From an uncultured Ruaniaceae bacterium (GTDB taxonomy: Bacteria > Actinomycetota > Actinomycetes > Actinomycetales > Beutenbergiaceae): a stretch of DNA of 5,140 nt. The notes under the pieces are model-generated. The model saw only the letters and a list, made by a program, of their open reading frames with translations. It searched no databases and had not been told where the DNA came from. Positions 1-5,140 of the stretch are shown in pieces. Position 1 is the stretch's first letter. Every line of letters begins with the position of its first letter. The translations under genes were made by a program, and so were the position numbers. The stretch is from contig CAMXUZ010000164.1 of NCBI GenBank assembly GCA_947251855.1, positions 1 to 5,140 on the forward strand. Direction: 5' to 3'.

Positions 1-5
1 GACGG

Positions 6-488
6 GTGGCCCCGCCGGGGCAGAAACCGGCGACCACGGGCGCGCCTTCGCCCGCGGGTGGCCCCTCATCCCAGGCGGCGCGGGAGTATCCGATTCCGCC
101 CTCCGGTCTTCCCCCAGTGGAGTACGCGCCGCAGGCCGACGGTGAACCCGACCCGGGCGAAATCGTCTGGGCGTGGGTGCCGTATGAGGACAACCCTCGG
201 CTCGGCAAGGACCGACCGGTCCTCATCATCGCGCGGATGAGGGGCGGATTCTTGGGGCTGCAGCTCACGAGTCAGAATCACTCTCGCGATCTGGAACGTG
301 AAGCACGTTTCGGCCGGCACTGGTTGGGCATCGGGAGCGGCTCGTGGGATTCCCAGCGTCGCGATTCCGAGGTTCGCCTCGACCGAGTGTTGTTCCTCCC
401 GCCGCAAGGGGTGCGCCGGGAAGGGTCCTCCCTCGATAAACAGCGCTTCCTTGAGGTCGCCGCGGCGCTACGCGCGCTGCATCGCTAA
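6..488 (+). CDS. PemK/MazF-fold protein, orphan, function uncertain
   Basis: The product is 160 residues if it begins at the GTG at position 6. Residues 1-48 are a low-complexity Pro/Ala/Gly-rich segment. Residues 50-160 form the conserved part: GEIVWAWVPY (51-60) matches the first strand of PemK/MazF proteins, GKDRPVLIIAR (67-77) matches their Gly-x-x-RP-hydrophobic signature, and RLDRVLFLPPQGV (124-136) matches the late strand. Family members with toxin activity are ribosome-independent or ribosome-linked mRNA endonucleases. I recognise the overall pattern, including the DPGEIVW start and the REG..LD..RF tail, as a longer actinobacterial branch that is usually found without an antitoxin, so toxin activity is not assured. 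The reading frame stays open to the left edge, so the true start may lie outside the window; an in-frame GTG at 117 is an alternative without a visible ribosome binding site. No antitoxin gene follows it. The fold is well supported; the activity is not. Confidence 0.82.
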   Translation: MAPPGQKPATTGAPSPAGGPSSQAAREYPIPPSGLPPVEYAPQADGEPDPGEIVWAWVPYEDNPRLGKDRPVLIIARMRGGFLGLQLTSQNHSRDLEREARFGRHWLGIGSGSWDSQRRDSEVRLDRVLFLPPQGVRREGSSLDKQRFLEVAAALRALHR

Positions 489-501
489 CGCCGAGCAGGC
501 G

Positions 502-521
502 CACACCCCCGCACCGGTGTG
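502..521 (+). other. short hairpin just after the PemK-like gene
   Basis: CACACC at 502-507 pairs perfectly with GGTGTG at 516-521 across an eight-base loop. It begins 14 bases after the stop codon. There is no run of T after it, so by itself it is a weak terminator candidate, but it is followed at once by a second, stronger hairpin. Confidence 0.3.
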
Positions 522-529
522 ATGTAACC

Positions 530-555
530 GACCCGGGTTGGCGCGCTCCCGGGTC
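530..555 (+). terminator. GC-rich hairpin, probable end of the PemK-like transcript
   Basis: GACCCGGG at 530-537 is the perfect reverse complement of CCCGGGTC at 548-555, with a ten-base loop. The hairpin lies between the PemK-like stop codon and the likely rpsT promoter, which is where a terminator is expected. It lacks a T tract. GC-rich hairpins without a T tract are commonly proposed as terminators in actinobacteria, but this is inference. Confidence 0.4.
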
Positions 556-565
556 CCGGCGGCGC

Positions 566-594
566 GTGTGCTTCGCCTCCGCGTCTGCTAAAGT
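566..594 (+). promoter_or_regulatory. candidate promoter of rpsT
   Basis: TGCTAAAGT at 586-594 fits an extended -10 element (TGN followed by TAAAGT, four of six matches to TATAAT). The region 17 bases upstream, around 566-571, does not resemble TTGACA, which is common for extended -10 promoters. Transcription from here would begin near 601 and give a leader of about 140 bases before the rpsT start. Confidence 0.4.
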
Positions 595-612
595 GGCTCG
601 TTGGTTACCTGT

Positions 613-711
613 AGCGTCGATACGCTCGGGTAGATGTTCGCCAGACCATTCGCGGGTCCCCCACACCTTGTCCAGGTCGGCGATCAGCCCTCTTCGATCA
701 GTATCCGATCG
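613..711 (+). promoter_or_regulatory. structured rpsT leader, possible control region
   Basis: The leader contains a small hairpin, AGCGT (613-617) with ACGCT (622-626) around a CGAT loop. Further down, CGATC occurs at 681-685 and 695-699, each within a copy of CGATCAG, and either copy can pair with GATCG at 707-711. Only the second gives a compact hairpin, with a seven-base loop ending about 30 bases before the start codon. S20 synthesis is autoregulated after transcription in E. coli, so a control role is conceivable, but I know no described actinobacterial S20 leader that matches this and the stems are short. Confidence 0.22.
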
Positions 712-740
712 CGTAAGCGAACGTACGAGAGAGACATTAC

Positions 741-1001
741 GTGGCAAACATTAAGTCCCAAATCAAGCGGAACCGCACCAACGAGAAGGCTCGGCTGCGC
801 AACCAGGCAGTGAAGTCTGCCCTCAAGACTGAGGTCCGCAAGGTCCGAGCAGCCGTCGCTGACGGCGATAAGGACGCCGCGGCGGAAGCCCTCAAGTCGG
901 CCTCCCGCCGTCTTGACAAGGCTGCGAGCAAGGGCGTTATTCACAAGAACCAGGCAGCAAACCGCAAGTCGGCACTCGCCCAGCAGGTGAACGCGCTCTA
1001 G
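741..1001 (+). CDS. rpsT: 30S ribosomal protein S20
   Basis: The 86-residue product is a small basic protein of the usual S20 length. It binds 16S rRNA early in assembly of the small subunit, near the bottom of the body. Almost every block is diagnostic: [21 protein letters not shown] at the start, the [10 protein letters not shown] helix, the [22 protein letters not shown] segment (about residues 59-80) and an NAL end. It is nearly superimposable on the mycobacterial S20 as I remember it. The start is GTG at 741, fixed by the invariant MANIKSQ N-terminus. The ribosome binding site is unusual: a purine run GAGAGAGA at 727-734 without the core AGG, so translation may depend on the leader structure. 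The gene stands alone, with its own promoter candidate upstream and a strong terminator 14 bases after the stop. Confidence 0.98.
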   Translation: MANIKSQIKRNRTNEKARLRNQAVKSALKTEVRKVRAAVADGDKDAAAEALKSASRRLDKAASKGVIHKNQAANRKSALAQQVNAL

Positions 1002-1015
1002 GGCAACACGCATTG

Positions 1016-1060
1016 AACGCCGGGTCCCGCATTTGCGTGCGGGACCCGGCGTTTTGTTGT
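1016..1060 (+). terminator. strong intrinsic terminator of rpsT
   Basis: The left arm 1016-1031 (AACGCCGGGTCCCGCA) and right arm 1038-1053 (TGCGGGACCCGGCGTT) are perfect reverse complements, giving a 16-bp stem with a six-base TTTGCG loop. The right arm ends in TT and continues as TTGTTGT, so the plus-strand transcript has a classical U-rich tail. The perfect stem also forms on the minus strand, though its tail there is less U-rich, so it may also stop readthrough from the convergent symporter gene. Confidence 0.95.
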
Positions 1061-1234
1061 CGCCGCGCACGCTTACGGCCGCGCTCGACGGGTGCGGCGC
1101 GGGCGCTGACCCTACGACCCGGTTTCCCCGGGTTCGACCACTGTCCAATGCCGGTTACTTCCCAGATCTAGCAGCACAAGACCGTTCTCGGCGGCGGGCG
1201 GGCCGCGGGCAGGCGCGGTTTGGGCGGGGCCGCA
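1061..1234. other. convergent intergenic spacer, no gene seen
   Basis: This stretch separates the rpsT terminator from the stop codon of the convergent symporter gene. I see no conserved reading frame or tRNA. The only structure is a hairpin in which ACCCGG (1117-1122) pairs with CCGGGT (1128-1133) around a five-base loop. It lies about 100 bases downstream of the symporter stop and has no U tract on that strand, so I do not call it a terminator with confidence. Confidence 0.4.
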
Positions 1235-2710
1235 CTACACCGCGCCGTGCTTGCTCAGTTTTTGCTGCACGTGATCGACGAACTCCTGCGCCCGCCCGGT
1301 CGGTTTCGGGGTGGCGAGGCTGACCACGACGAACAGGACCACCGAGGCGAGGAGGCCCCACACCCCGCTGCCCTGGCCGAGGAGTTTGGTCTGGGTGAGT
1401 TCCAGCACGAACACCAACGTGCCACCGAGGATGATCGAGCACAGCGCCCCGGCGGCCGTCCCCCGCCGCCAGAAGAAGGCGCCGATGAGCGCGGGGACGA
1501 GCACGAGCAGGCCGGCGGAGGCCGATACTGAAAGTACCGCGATGAGGCTGAGTTCCAGCTGCGCAAACAGGTAGGCGAGCAGCGCGATGACGGGCAGCAG
1601 GATCTTGCCGACGGCGAGTTCCTGGGTGTCGGTGGAACGCTTCTTTAGGACCGAATAGACATCACGGGCCGCCATGGAGGACAGCGTGAGCATGATCGAG
1701 TCGATCGTGGATACGGCCGCGGCGATGATCCCGATCATCACGATGACGGCGAGCGATGTGGGAACGAGCCCGGAGGCGAGGAGCTTCGGCGTGGCAAGGT
1801 CACCGGTTTCCAAGCCGGGGAACTGGATCGCCGAGGCGAAACCCCACACGACGGCCACGAGCGTGTAGAGGAAGCCGAAAACCATGAAACCCAGCAGCAT
1901 GTGCCGCATATCCTTCATCGATCTCGGCGTGAAGAGGCGTTGGCTCACCTGCGGATTAGAGAGGCTGAAGAACATCCACGGCAGCGTGAGGCCCAGGAAG
2001 GTGCTGAACGTGAAATAGCCGGTACCTGGCACGCTCAGCGCCCCGGGGTGGTCGGTTTGGAGCTTGGAGAAGAATCCGGAGATTCCGCCGAGTTGGTGCA
2101 CCACGATGATGACGACGATCGTCGCGGTGACGATCATGAAGAGCGCCTGCAATGTGTCGGTCCACGCGACGGAACGAAGTCCTGCGACGATGCTGAACAC
2201 GATCGCGAGAAGCGTGGCGAGCACCGTGCCGGTGGTGAACGAGATCTGCCCGTCGGTCATCCCCGATACGAGGTAGCCCACCCCGGCGAGTTGCACGGCA
2301 GCATAGGGAATGAGGAAGATCAGGCTACATAGCGCGGCAACCGTGCCGACGGCGCGGTTCTCGTAGCGGTCGCCGAGCATCTCAGAGGGCGTGACGTACC
2401 CGAACTTCCTCCCAGCTAGCCAGAACCGGGGGCCGAAGATCAGCACGAGGGTGACCCCGCACAGATAGATGAGTTCGAACCCCAGCGCGCCCACCCCGCC
2501 GGTGTAGGTGAGGCCGGCGAGCCCGATGAGCATGAACGCGCTATACGTCGTCGCGCTGTAACTCATCGCGGATACGAAGCCGCCCATTTTCCGATTACCG
2601 AGGAAGTAACCGCTCATCGTGCCCTGGCTATCGTGGCGGGACAGGATCGCGGTGGCCCCGGCGATGACGACGTAGATGGCGATGCCGATCCAGATCCAAG
2701 AAGTACTCAC
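1235..2710 (-). CDS. sodium:solute symporter (SSS family), substrate unknown
   Basis: The 491-residue product is an inner-membrane transporter that should couple solute uptake to a sodium gradient. I count about 13 hydrophobic segments (roughly 5-23, 45-69, 74-93, 121-148, 157-177, 186-205, 232-252, 271-294, 318-342, 369-388, 390-413, 417-438 and 447-466), the number typical of this family. Two family signatures are clear: AGLRSVAWTDTLQ (176-188) and the STIDS motif (334-338) followed by SSMAARDVY. S334 and T335 align with the serine/threonine pair that helps bind sodium in characterised members such as vSGLT and PutP. Overall it recalls the PanF-like and monocarboxylate permease branch, but that does not fix the substrate. 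The start is GTG at 2710, supported by GGAGGG six bases upstream. It lies one base after the stop of a small membrane protein gene, so the two are almost certainly one operon. Confidence 0.93.
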   Translation of the reverse strand: MSTSWIWIGIAIYVVIAGATAILSRHDSQGTMSGYFLGNRKMGGFVSAMSYSATTYSAFMLIGLAGLTYTGGVGALGFELIYLCGVTLVLIFGPRFWLAGRKFGYVTPSEMLGDRYENRAVGTVAALCSLIFLIPYAAVQLAGVGYLVSGMTDGQISFTTGTVLATLLAIVFSIVAGLRSVAWTDTLQALFMIVTATIVVIIVVHQLGGISGFFSKLQTDHPGALSVPGTGYFTFSTFLGLTLPWMFFSLSNPQVSQRLFTPRSMKDMRHMLLGFMVFGFLYTLVAVVWGFASAIQFPGLETGDLATPKLLASGLVPTSLAVIVMIGIIAAAVSTIDSIMLTLSSMAARDVYSVLKKRSTDTQELAVGKILLPVIALLAYLFAQLELSLIAVLSVSASAGLLVLVPALIGAFFWRRGTAAGALCSIILGGTLVFVLELTQTKLLGQGSGVWGLLASVVLFVVVSLATPKPTGRAQEFVDHVQQKLSKHGAV

Positions 2711-2711
2711 C

Positions 2712-2894
2712 CTAGTCCCTCCAGGAAGCGCTGACGACGGCGTTGATCGCGATGACCAGCATCGTCACGAGGGTCCAGAACAGAAAACTGCCGTACCAGG
2801 CATCGACCCCGGCAAGCAGGGTGTAGGGCACGACGAAGGCGGAAAGAATGAGTACCGCAACGGTGATGAGCCATAGGGACTTGCGGTTGACCAC
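2712..2894 (-). CDS. 60-residue two-helix membrane protein, symporter partner
   Basis: From the GTG at 2894 the product is 60 residues: a short basic N-terminus (MVNRKSLW), a first membrane helix at about 7-24, a short turn containing a Val-Pro-Tyr, a WYGSFLFW stretch (33-40) that opens a second helix running to about 55, and an SASWRD tail. Small proteins of this build are encoded directly upstream of SSS transporters in many bacteria; YhdT beside PanF and the DUF3311 proteins beside monocarboxylate permease-type transporters are known examples. The resemblance is in size, topology and position, and I cannot assign a named family with certainty. I chose GTG 2894 because AGAGGA at 2901-2906 lies six bases upstream. 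The longer frame from TTG at 2909 has no ribosome binding site. The gene ends one base before the symporter start. Confidence 0.82.
   Translation of the reverse strand: MVNRKSLWLITVAVLILSAFVVPYTLLAGVDAWYGSFLFWTLVTMLVIAINAVVSASWRD
2717..2722 (-). promoter_or_regulatory. ribosome binding site of the symporter gene
   Basis: GGAGGG on the minus strand lies six bases before the GTG start at 2710 and inside the last codons of the small upstream gene. This decides the symporter start and implies that ribosomes finishing the small gene can reinitiate on the symporter. Confidence 0.85.
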
Positions 2895-2900
2895 AAGGGA

Positions 2901-2906
2901 TCCTCT
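2901..2906 (-). promoter_or_regulatory. ribosome binding site of the small membrane protein gene
   Basis: AGAGGA on the minus strand lies six bases before the GTG at 2894. It falls inside the longer open frame that begins with TTG at 2909, so it argues for the shorter, 60-residue product. Confidence 0.7.
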
Positions 2907-2922
2907 CAATGTAGATCAGTGC

Positions 2923-2975
2923 GGGCGGGCGCGCTCACCTCCCCCTCAACTGCGGCGGGGGAAGTCGGCCCGCCC
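2923..2975 (-). promoter_or_regulatory. nested hairpin in the symporter operon leader
   Basis: GGGCGGGC at 2923-2930 (plus strand) is the perfect reverse complement of GCCCGCCC at 2968-2975, with 37 bases between. Inside this, TCCCCC (2940-2945) pairs with GGGGGA (2957-2962) around an 11-base loop. The outer stem ends about 17 bases before the ribosome binding site of the small membrane protein gene. There is no U tract after the stem on the minus strand. It could weaken readthrough from fgd or influence translation, or be a chance product of GC-rich sequence. Confidence 0.35.
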
Positions 2976-2982
2976 CGAACTA

Positions 2983-3012
2983 ACTGTTGTGCACGAAGGT
3001 CGCGTACGTCAA
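2983..3012 (-). promoter_or_regulatory. candidate promoter of the small protein/symporter unit
   Basis: On the minus strand TTGACG (3007-3012) matches the -35 consensus in five of six positions. An 18-base spacer leads to AACAGT (2983-2988), a poor -10 with three of six matches. Transcription would start near 2976, leaving a leader of about 80 bases that contains the nested hairpin. It lies downstream of the fgd stop codon, so the transport unit may be expressed independently of holA-fgd. Confidence 0.4.
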
Positions 3013-3053
3013 TTGCGCGCCGGGTTCGTCTCACATTCCGCGCGTGGAGGGAA

Positions 3054-4061
3054 CTAGCCGCGCCCCGCTCGCTCCCAGAGCAGCGGAAGCACCTGGTCCC
3101 GGTAGGTGGAGATGAATCGGGACTGATCGGGATCGGGATCATGGAACACCAAGTGGGTGAAGCCCATCTCGACGTACTTCCAGATCTGCTCGGCGTGCTC
3201 CTGCGGGTCATCGGAAACGATCCAGCGTGTGACGGTGCGCTCCACGGGCAGCGCGTCGGCGAGCCGTTCCATTTCGACCGGGTCCCACACCCCGACTTTC
3301 TCCTCCGGCGACAGCGCGAGGGCGCCCCAGAACTTGGTCACCTCCCGGGCGTGATCGAGGTCGGAATCGAAGGACACCTTCACTTCCATCACCATGTCGA
3401 GTTCGGCGGGGCGACGCGCGGACTTCGCAGCCCCCTCCCCGAGCGCCGGCAGGAGCCGGTCGGTGTAGAGTTCCTCCCCCTTACCGCTCGTGGTGATGAA
3501 CCCATCGCCGATCTCACCGGCGAGCCGGGTGGCGATCGGCCCGGAGGCGGCGACGTAGATGGGCACCTGCTCTTCGGGAAGGTCGTAGATCGTGGCCATC
3601 TGGGTCTGGTAGAAGTCTCCCTCGAACGTCACCCGCTCCTCGGTCCACAGTTGGCGGATGAGCGCGACCGCCTCCCGCAGGCGTGCGCGGCGTTCCTTCC
3701 CGGCGGGCCAGTCGATCCCGAGGGGCGTTTCGTTCATCGACTCCCCCGTGCCGACCCCGAGGATGATCCGGCCCGGGGCGAGGCAGCCGAGGGTGGCGAA
3801 TGCTTGGGCGATGAGGGCCGGGTGGTAGCGCAGGGTCGGGGTGAGTACCCCGGTACCGATGGTGATCCGCTCGGTGCTCGCGGCCGCGGCCCCGAGCCAC
3901 GGTAACGCGGCGGGGGCGTGGCCGCCGTGGTGGCGCCAGGGTTGCAGGTGGTCGGAGAAGAACACCGAATCGAAACCGGCCGCCTCAGCTTCCTGGGTGT
4001 AGCGCAGGAGTTCGCGGGGCGCGAATTGTTCGGAGGATGCCTTGTAGCCGAATTGGATCAT
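3054..4061 (-). CDS. fgd: F420-dependent glucose-6-phosphate dehydrogenase
   Basis: The 335-residue product is a cytoplasmic enzyme of the luciferase-like monooxygenase fold. It oxidises glucose 6-phosphate to 6-phosphogluconolactone and reduces coenzyme F420, feeding F420H2-dependent reductases. It aligns almost without gaps with mycobacterial Fgd1 (336 residues) from GYKASSEQFAPREL onward. Residues that matter in the Fgd1 structure are all present: D37, H38 and W42 in SDHLQPWRHHGGHAP, E107 in GVGTGESMNE, and the phosphate-binding set K194 (TSGKGEELYT), K255 and R279. Retention of the phosphate set favours glucose 6-phosphate as substrate over the Fgd2-like paralogues. The ATG at 4061 is chosen because it gives the family N-terminus and follows a purine-rich AAAGGG (4071-4076). 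A longer open frame upstream only overlaps holA. The gene begins 17 bases after the holA stop, so the two are probably co-transcribed. Confidence 0.93.
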   Translation of the reverse strand: MIQFGYKASSEQFAPRELLRYTQEAEAAGFDSVFFSDHLQPWRHHGGHAPAALPWLGAAAASTERITIGTGVLTPTLRYHPALIAQAFATLGCLAPGRIILGVGTGESMNETPLGIDWPAGKERRARLREAVALIRQLWTEERVTFEGDFYQTQMATIYDLPEEQVPIYVAASGPIATRLAGEIGDGFITTSGKGEELYTDRLLPALGEGAAKSARRPAELDMVMEVKVSFDSDLDHAREVTKFWGALALSPEEKVGVWDPVEMERLADALPVERTVTRWIVSDDPQEHAEQIWKYVEMGFTHLVFHDPDPDQSRFISTYRDQVLPLLWERAGRG

Positions 4062-4078
4062 GTCGTCTTTCCCTTTCC

Positions 4079-5047
4079 TTAGTGCCCGCGCGCGCCGGCG
4101 ATCATGAGGACGGCGCGTTCGACGGCGAATTCTGGCTCCCGGGACTCTCCCTTGACGGCCGCATCCGCGTCGGCGACGGCGAGGATCGCCTCCGCCAGGC
4201 CGCTCGGTGACCAGCCGCGCAGCTCCCGCCGCGCCCGATCCATCTGCCACGGCGGCAATTTCGGTGCGTGGTTGGCCGACACCAGCGCCATCGTGCGCAG
4301 TTTGGAGGCGAGCACCGCGACGATGGGCACGGGATCGACCCCGGTGGCAAGGGCGTGCCGCAGGAGGGTCACCGCCGTCGTCGCGTTACCCGCGACCGCC
4401 GCGTCGGCGACCTTGAAACCGGTGGTCTCCACCCGCCCGCCGTAGTAGGTGTCCACGACGTCGGGGGTGATCCGCCCGGTGGTGTCGGCAAGGAGTTGCT
4501 TGCAGGCGGAGGCGAGTTCGCGCAGGTCGCTGCCCGTCGCCTCCACCAGCGCACGCACCGCGTCGGGAGAGGCGTCTCGCCGGGCGCGGCGGAACAGGCC
4601 GGCGGCGAAATCGACCTTGTCGGTCTCCCGGGTGAGGGGGTCACAGGCGACGACGGGGAATTTGCGTTTCGCGACGAGGTCGAGGAGTTTCTTGCCGCGG
4701 GTGCCCTTCTGGTGGCGGAGGACGATCGTCGTGTCCGGGTCGCCGGTGACGGCCTCGACGTAGTCGATCATGTCCGCGAGGAACGCGTCGTTCGTCGCCT
4801 CCAGCGCATCGACGACGATGTGGCGGCGTTCGTCGAACAGGGACGGGCTCGTCCACACGTGCAGCATGTTCGGTTCGTACACCGAGGCATCGACCCAGAT
4901 GATCTCCACATCCGGATCCCGCTGGAGGGCGAGTTCGCGGAGTTTATCCGTCGCCGCGTCGACGAAATACCCCTCGGACCCTTTCAGGAGGGTCACGGGC
5001 GCGAGTGTCATCGCGTCGATGTTGAGGGTCTTCTTCTTAGGGGGCAT
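4079..5047 (-). CDS. holA: DNA polymerase III subunit delta
   Basis: The 322-residue product is the delta subunit of the clamp loader, which opens the beta sliding clamp and helps load it on primed DNA. The length is usual for the family. Recognisable parts are an N-terminal domain with PVTLLKGSEGYFVD (17-30), the clamp-contact region around SPSLFDERRHIVVDALEA (67-84), a middle helical part with ATGSDLRELASACKQLL (170-186), and the segment YYGGRVETTGFKVADAAVAGN (201-221), which begins the C-terminal collar domain and is typical of actinobacterial delta. The start is ATG at 5047, followed by a basic PPKKK. Its own ribosome binding site is poor (AGG eight bases upstream), and a stop codon lies in frame at 5051-5053, so it cannot begin further upstream. 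In M. tuberculosis the gene likewise lies convergent with rpsT. Confidence 0.95.
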   Translation of the reverse strand: MPPKKKTLNIDAMTLAPVTLLKGSEGYFVDAATDKLRELALQRDPDVEIIWVDASVYEPNMLHVWTSPSLFDERRHIVVDALEATNDAFLADMIDYVEAVTGDPDTTIVLRHQKGTRGKKLLDLVAKRKFPVVACDPLTRETDKVDFAAGLFRRARRDASPDAVRALVEATGSDLRELASACKQLLADTTGRITPDVVDTYYGGRVETTGFKVADAAVAGNATTAVTLLRHALATGVDPVPIVAVLASKLRTMALVSANHAPKLPPWQMDRARRELRGWSPSGLAEAILAVADADAAVKGESREPEFAVERAVLMIAGARGH

Positions 5048-5063
5048 GTTCTAAGCCTGCCAC
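5037..5063 (-). CDS. possible eight-codon leader ORF overlapping the holA start
   Basis: A GTG at 5061-5063 lies six bases after AAGGAG (5070-5075), the best Shine-Dalgarno in the window. From it an eight-codon frame reads MAGLEHAP and stops at TAA 5037-5039, overlapping the holA start by 11 bases. holA itself has a weak site, so ribosomes that end here could reinitiate on holA. The same frame is open to the right edge of the window, so this may instead be the last codons of a larger upstream gene. Function as a separate peptide is not supported. Confidence 0.3.
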   Translation of the reverse strand: MAGLEHAP

Positions 5064-5140
5064 GTTCTTCTCCTTCCCACCCGCCGCAGCCCCGCCGCGG
5101 CGCCCATCGTCTACCGCAGCGATATCATCGGCGCCGTCTA
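5037..5140 (-). CDS. possible C-terminal end of an upstream gene (partial)
   Basis: On the minus strand one frame is open from the right edge to TAA at 5037-5039, encoding an Asp-, Gly- and Ala-rich tail ending in NVAGLEHAP. In many actinobacteria the gene before holA is comEC (DNA uptake channel), but nothing in these 34 residues identifies it. The other two frames stop near the edge (TAG at 5138-5140 and again at 5111-5113; TGA at about 5126-5128), so the upstream gene could equally end in one of those. Low confidence in this choice of frame. Confidence 0.22.
   Translation of the reverse strand, partial: DGADDIAAVDDGRRGGAAAGGKEKNVAGLEHAP

Noticed and set aside
265..747. Minus-strand frame of 160 codons opposite the PemK-like gene and rpsT leader
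   Set aside because: The translation is Arg-rich and featureless, it runs through the promoter and leader of rpsT, and it is best explained as a shadow of the plus-strand gene.
1117..1136. Segment resembling a tRNA T-arm (GGTTCGA near 1131-1137)
   Set aside because: No acceptor stem, D-arm or anticodon arm can be built around it, so it is a small hairpin and not a tRNA.
684..1148. Minus-strand frame of 154 codons opposite rpsT
   Set aside because: It covers the rpsT gene and its terminator on the opposite strand and shows no recognisable domain.
2895..2909. TTG start for the small membrane protein, giving 65 residues
   Set aside because: No ribosome binding site precedes the TTG, whereas AGAGGA lies at ideal spacing before the GTG at 2894.
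3015..3043. GCGCG/CGCGC inverted repeat just after the fgd stop as a terminator
   Set aside because: Only five base pairs with a 19-base loop and no U tract; readily explained by GC-rich composition.
2919..3905. Long plus-strand open frame of 328 codons opposite fgd
   Set aside because: It is antisense to a fully recognisable Fgd protein. Long antisense frames are expected opposite high-GC coding sequence, and its translation is a low-complexity Gly/Arg/Pro/Asp mix without a family pattern.
4062..4250. N-terminal extension of fgd by 63 codons
   Set aside because: The extension overlaps holA in another frame, is Arg/Gly-rich without similarity to Fgd proteins, and the family N-terminus plus a purine-rich ribosome binding site point to the ATG at 4061.

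Overview
The window comes from the chromosome of a GC-rich Gram-positive actinobacterium. The evidence is a ribosomal protein S20 very close to the mycobacterial type, a DNA polymerase III delta subunit with the actinobacterial C-terminal pattern, several GTG starts, and an F420-dependent glucose-6-phosphate dehydrogenase, which implies that the cell makes coenzyme F420. Genus cannot be settled from this sequence.

Layout. On the plus strand, positions 1-488 hold a PemK/MazF-fold protein without a visible antitoxin partner. A 252-base gap follows with GC-rich hairpins, a likely promoter and a long leader, then rpsT (741-1001). A very strong intrinsic terminator with a perfect 16-bp stem (1016-1060) closes this half. 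Everything to the right is on the minus strand and converges on that terminator. Read in transcription order from the right edge it is: a possible end of an upstream gene or an eight-codon leader ORF, holA (5047-4079), fgd (4061-3054), a 159-base gap with a candidate promoter and a nested hairpin, a 60-residue two-helix membrane protein (2894-2712), and a 13-helix sodium/solute symporter (2710-1235).

How the genes work together. holA and rpsT are housekeeping genes that also lie near each other, convergently, in mycobacteria. Here fgd and a two-gene transport unit sit between them. fgd follows holA by 17 bases and is probably co-transcribed with it. Fgd would supply reduced F420 from glucose 6-phosphate. 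The small membrane protein and the symporter are one base apart with a strong ribosome binding site across the junction, so they are very likely translationally coupled and may form one transporter. The substrate cannot be read from sequence.

Most of the window is ordinary. The points most worth a second look are the short ORF with a near-perfect Shine-Dalgarno overlapping the holA start, the micro-protein/symporter pair, the orphan PemK-like protein, and the structured leaders of rpsT and of the symporter unit. I found no CRISPR array, tRNA, rRNA, insertion sequence or phage gene.
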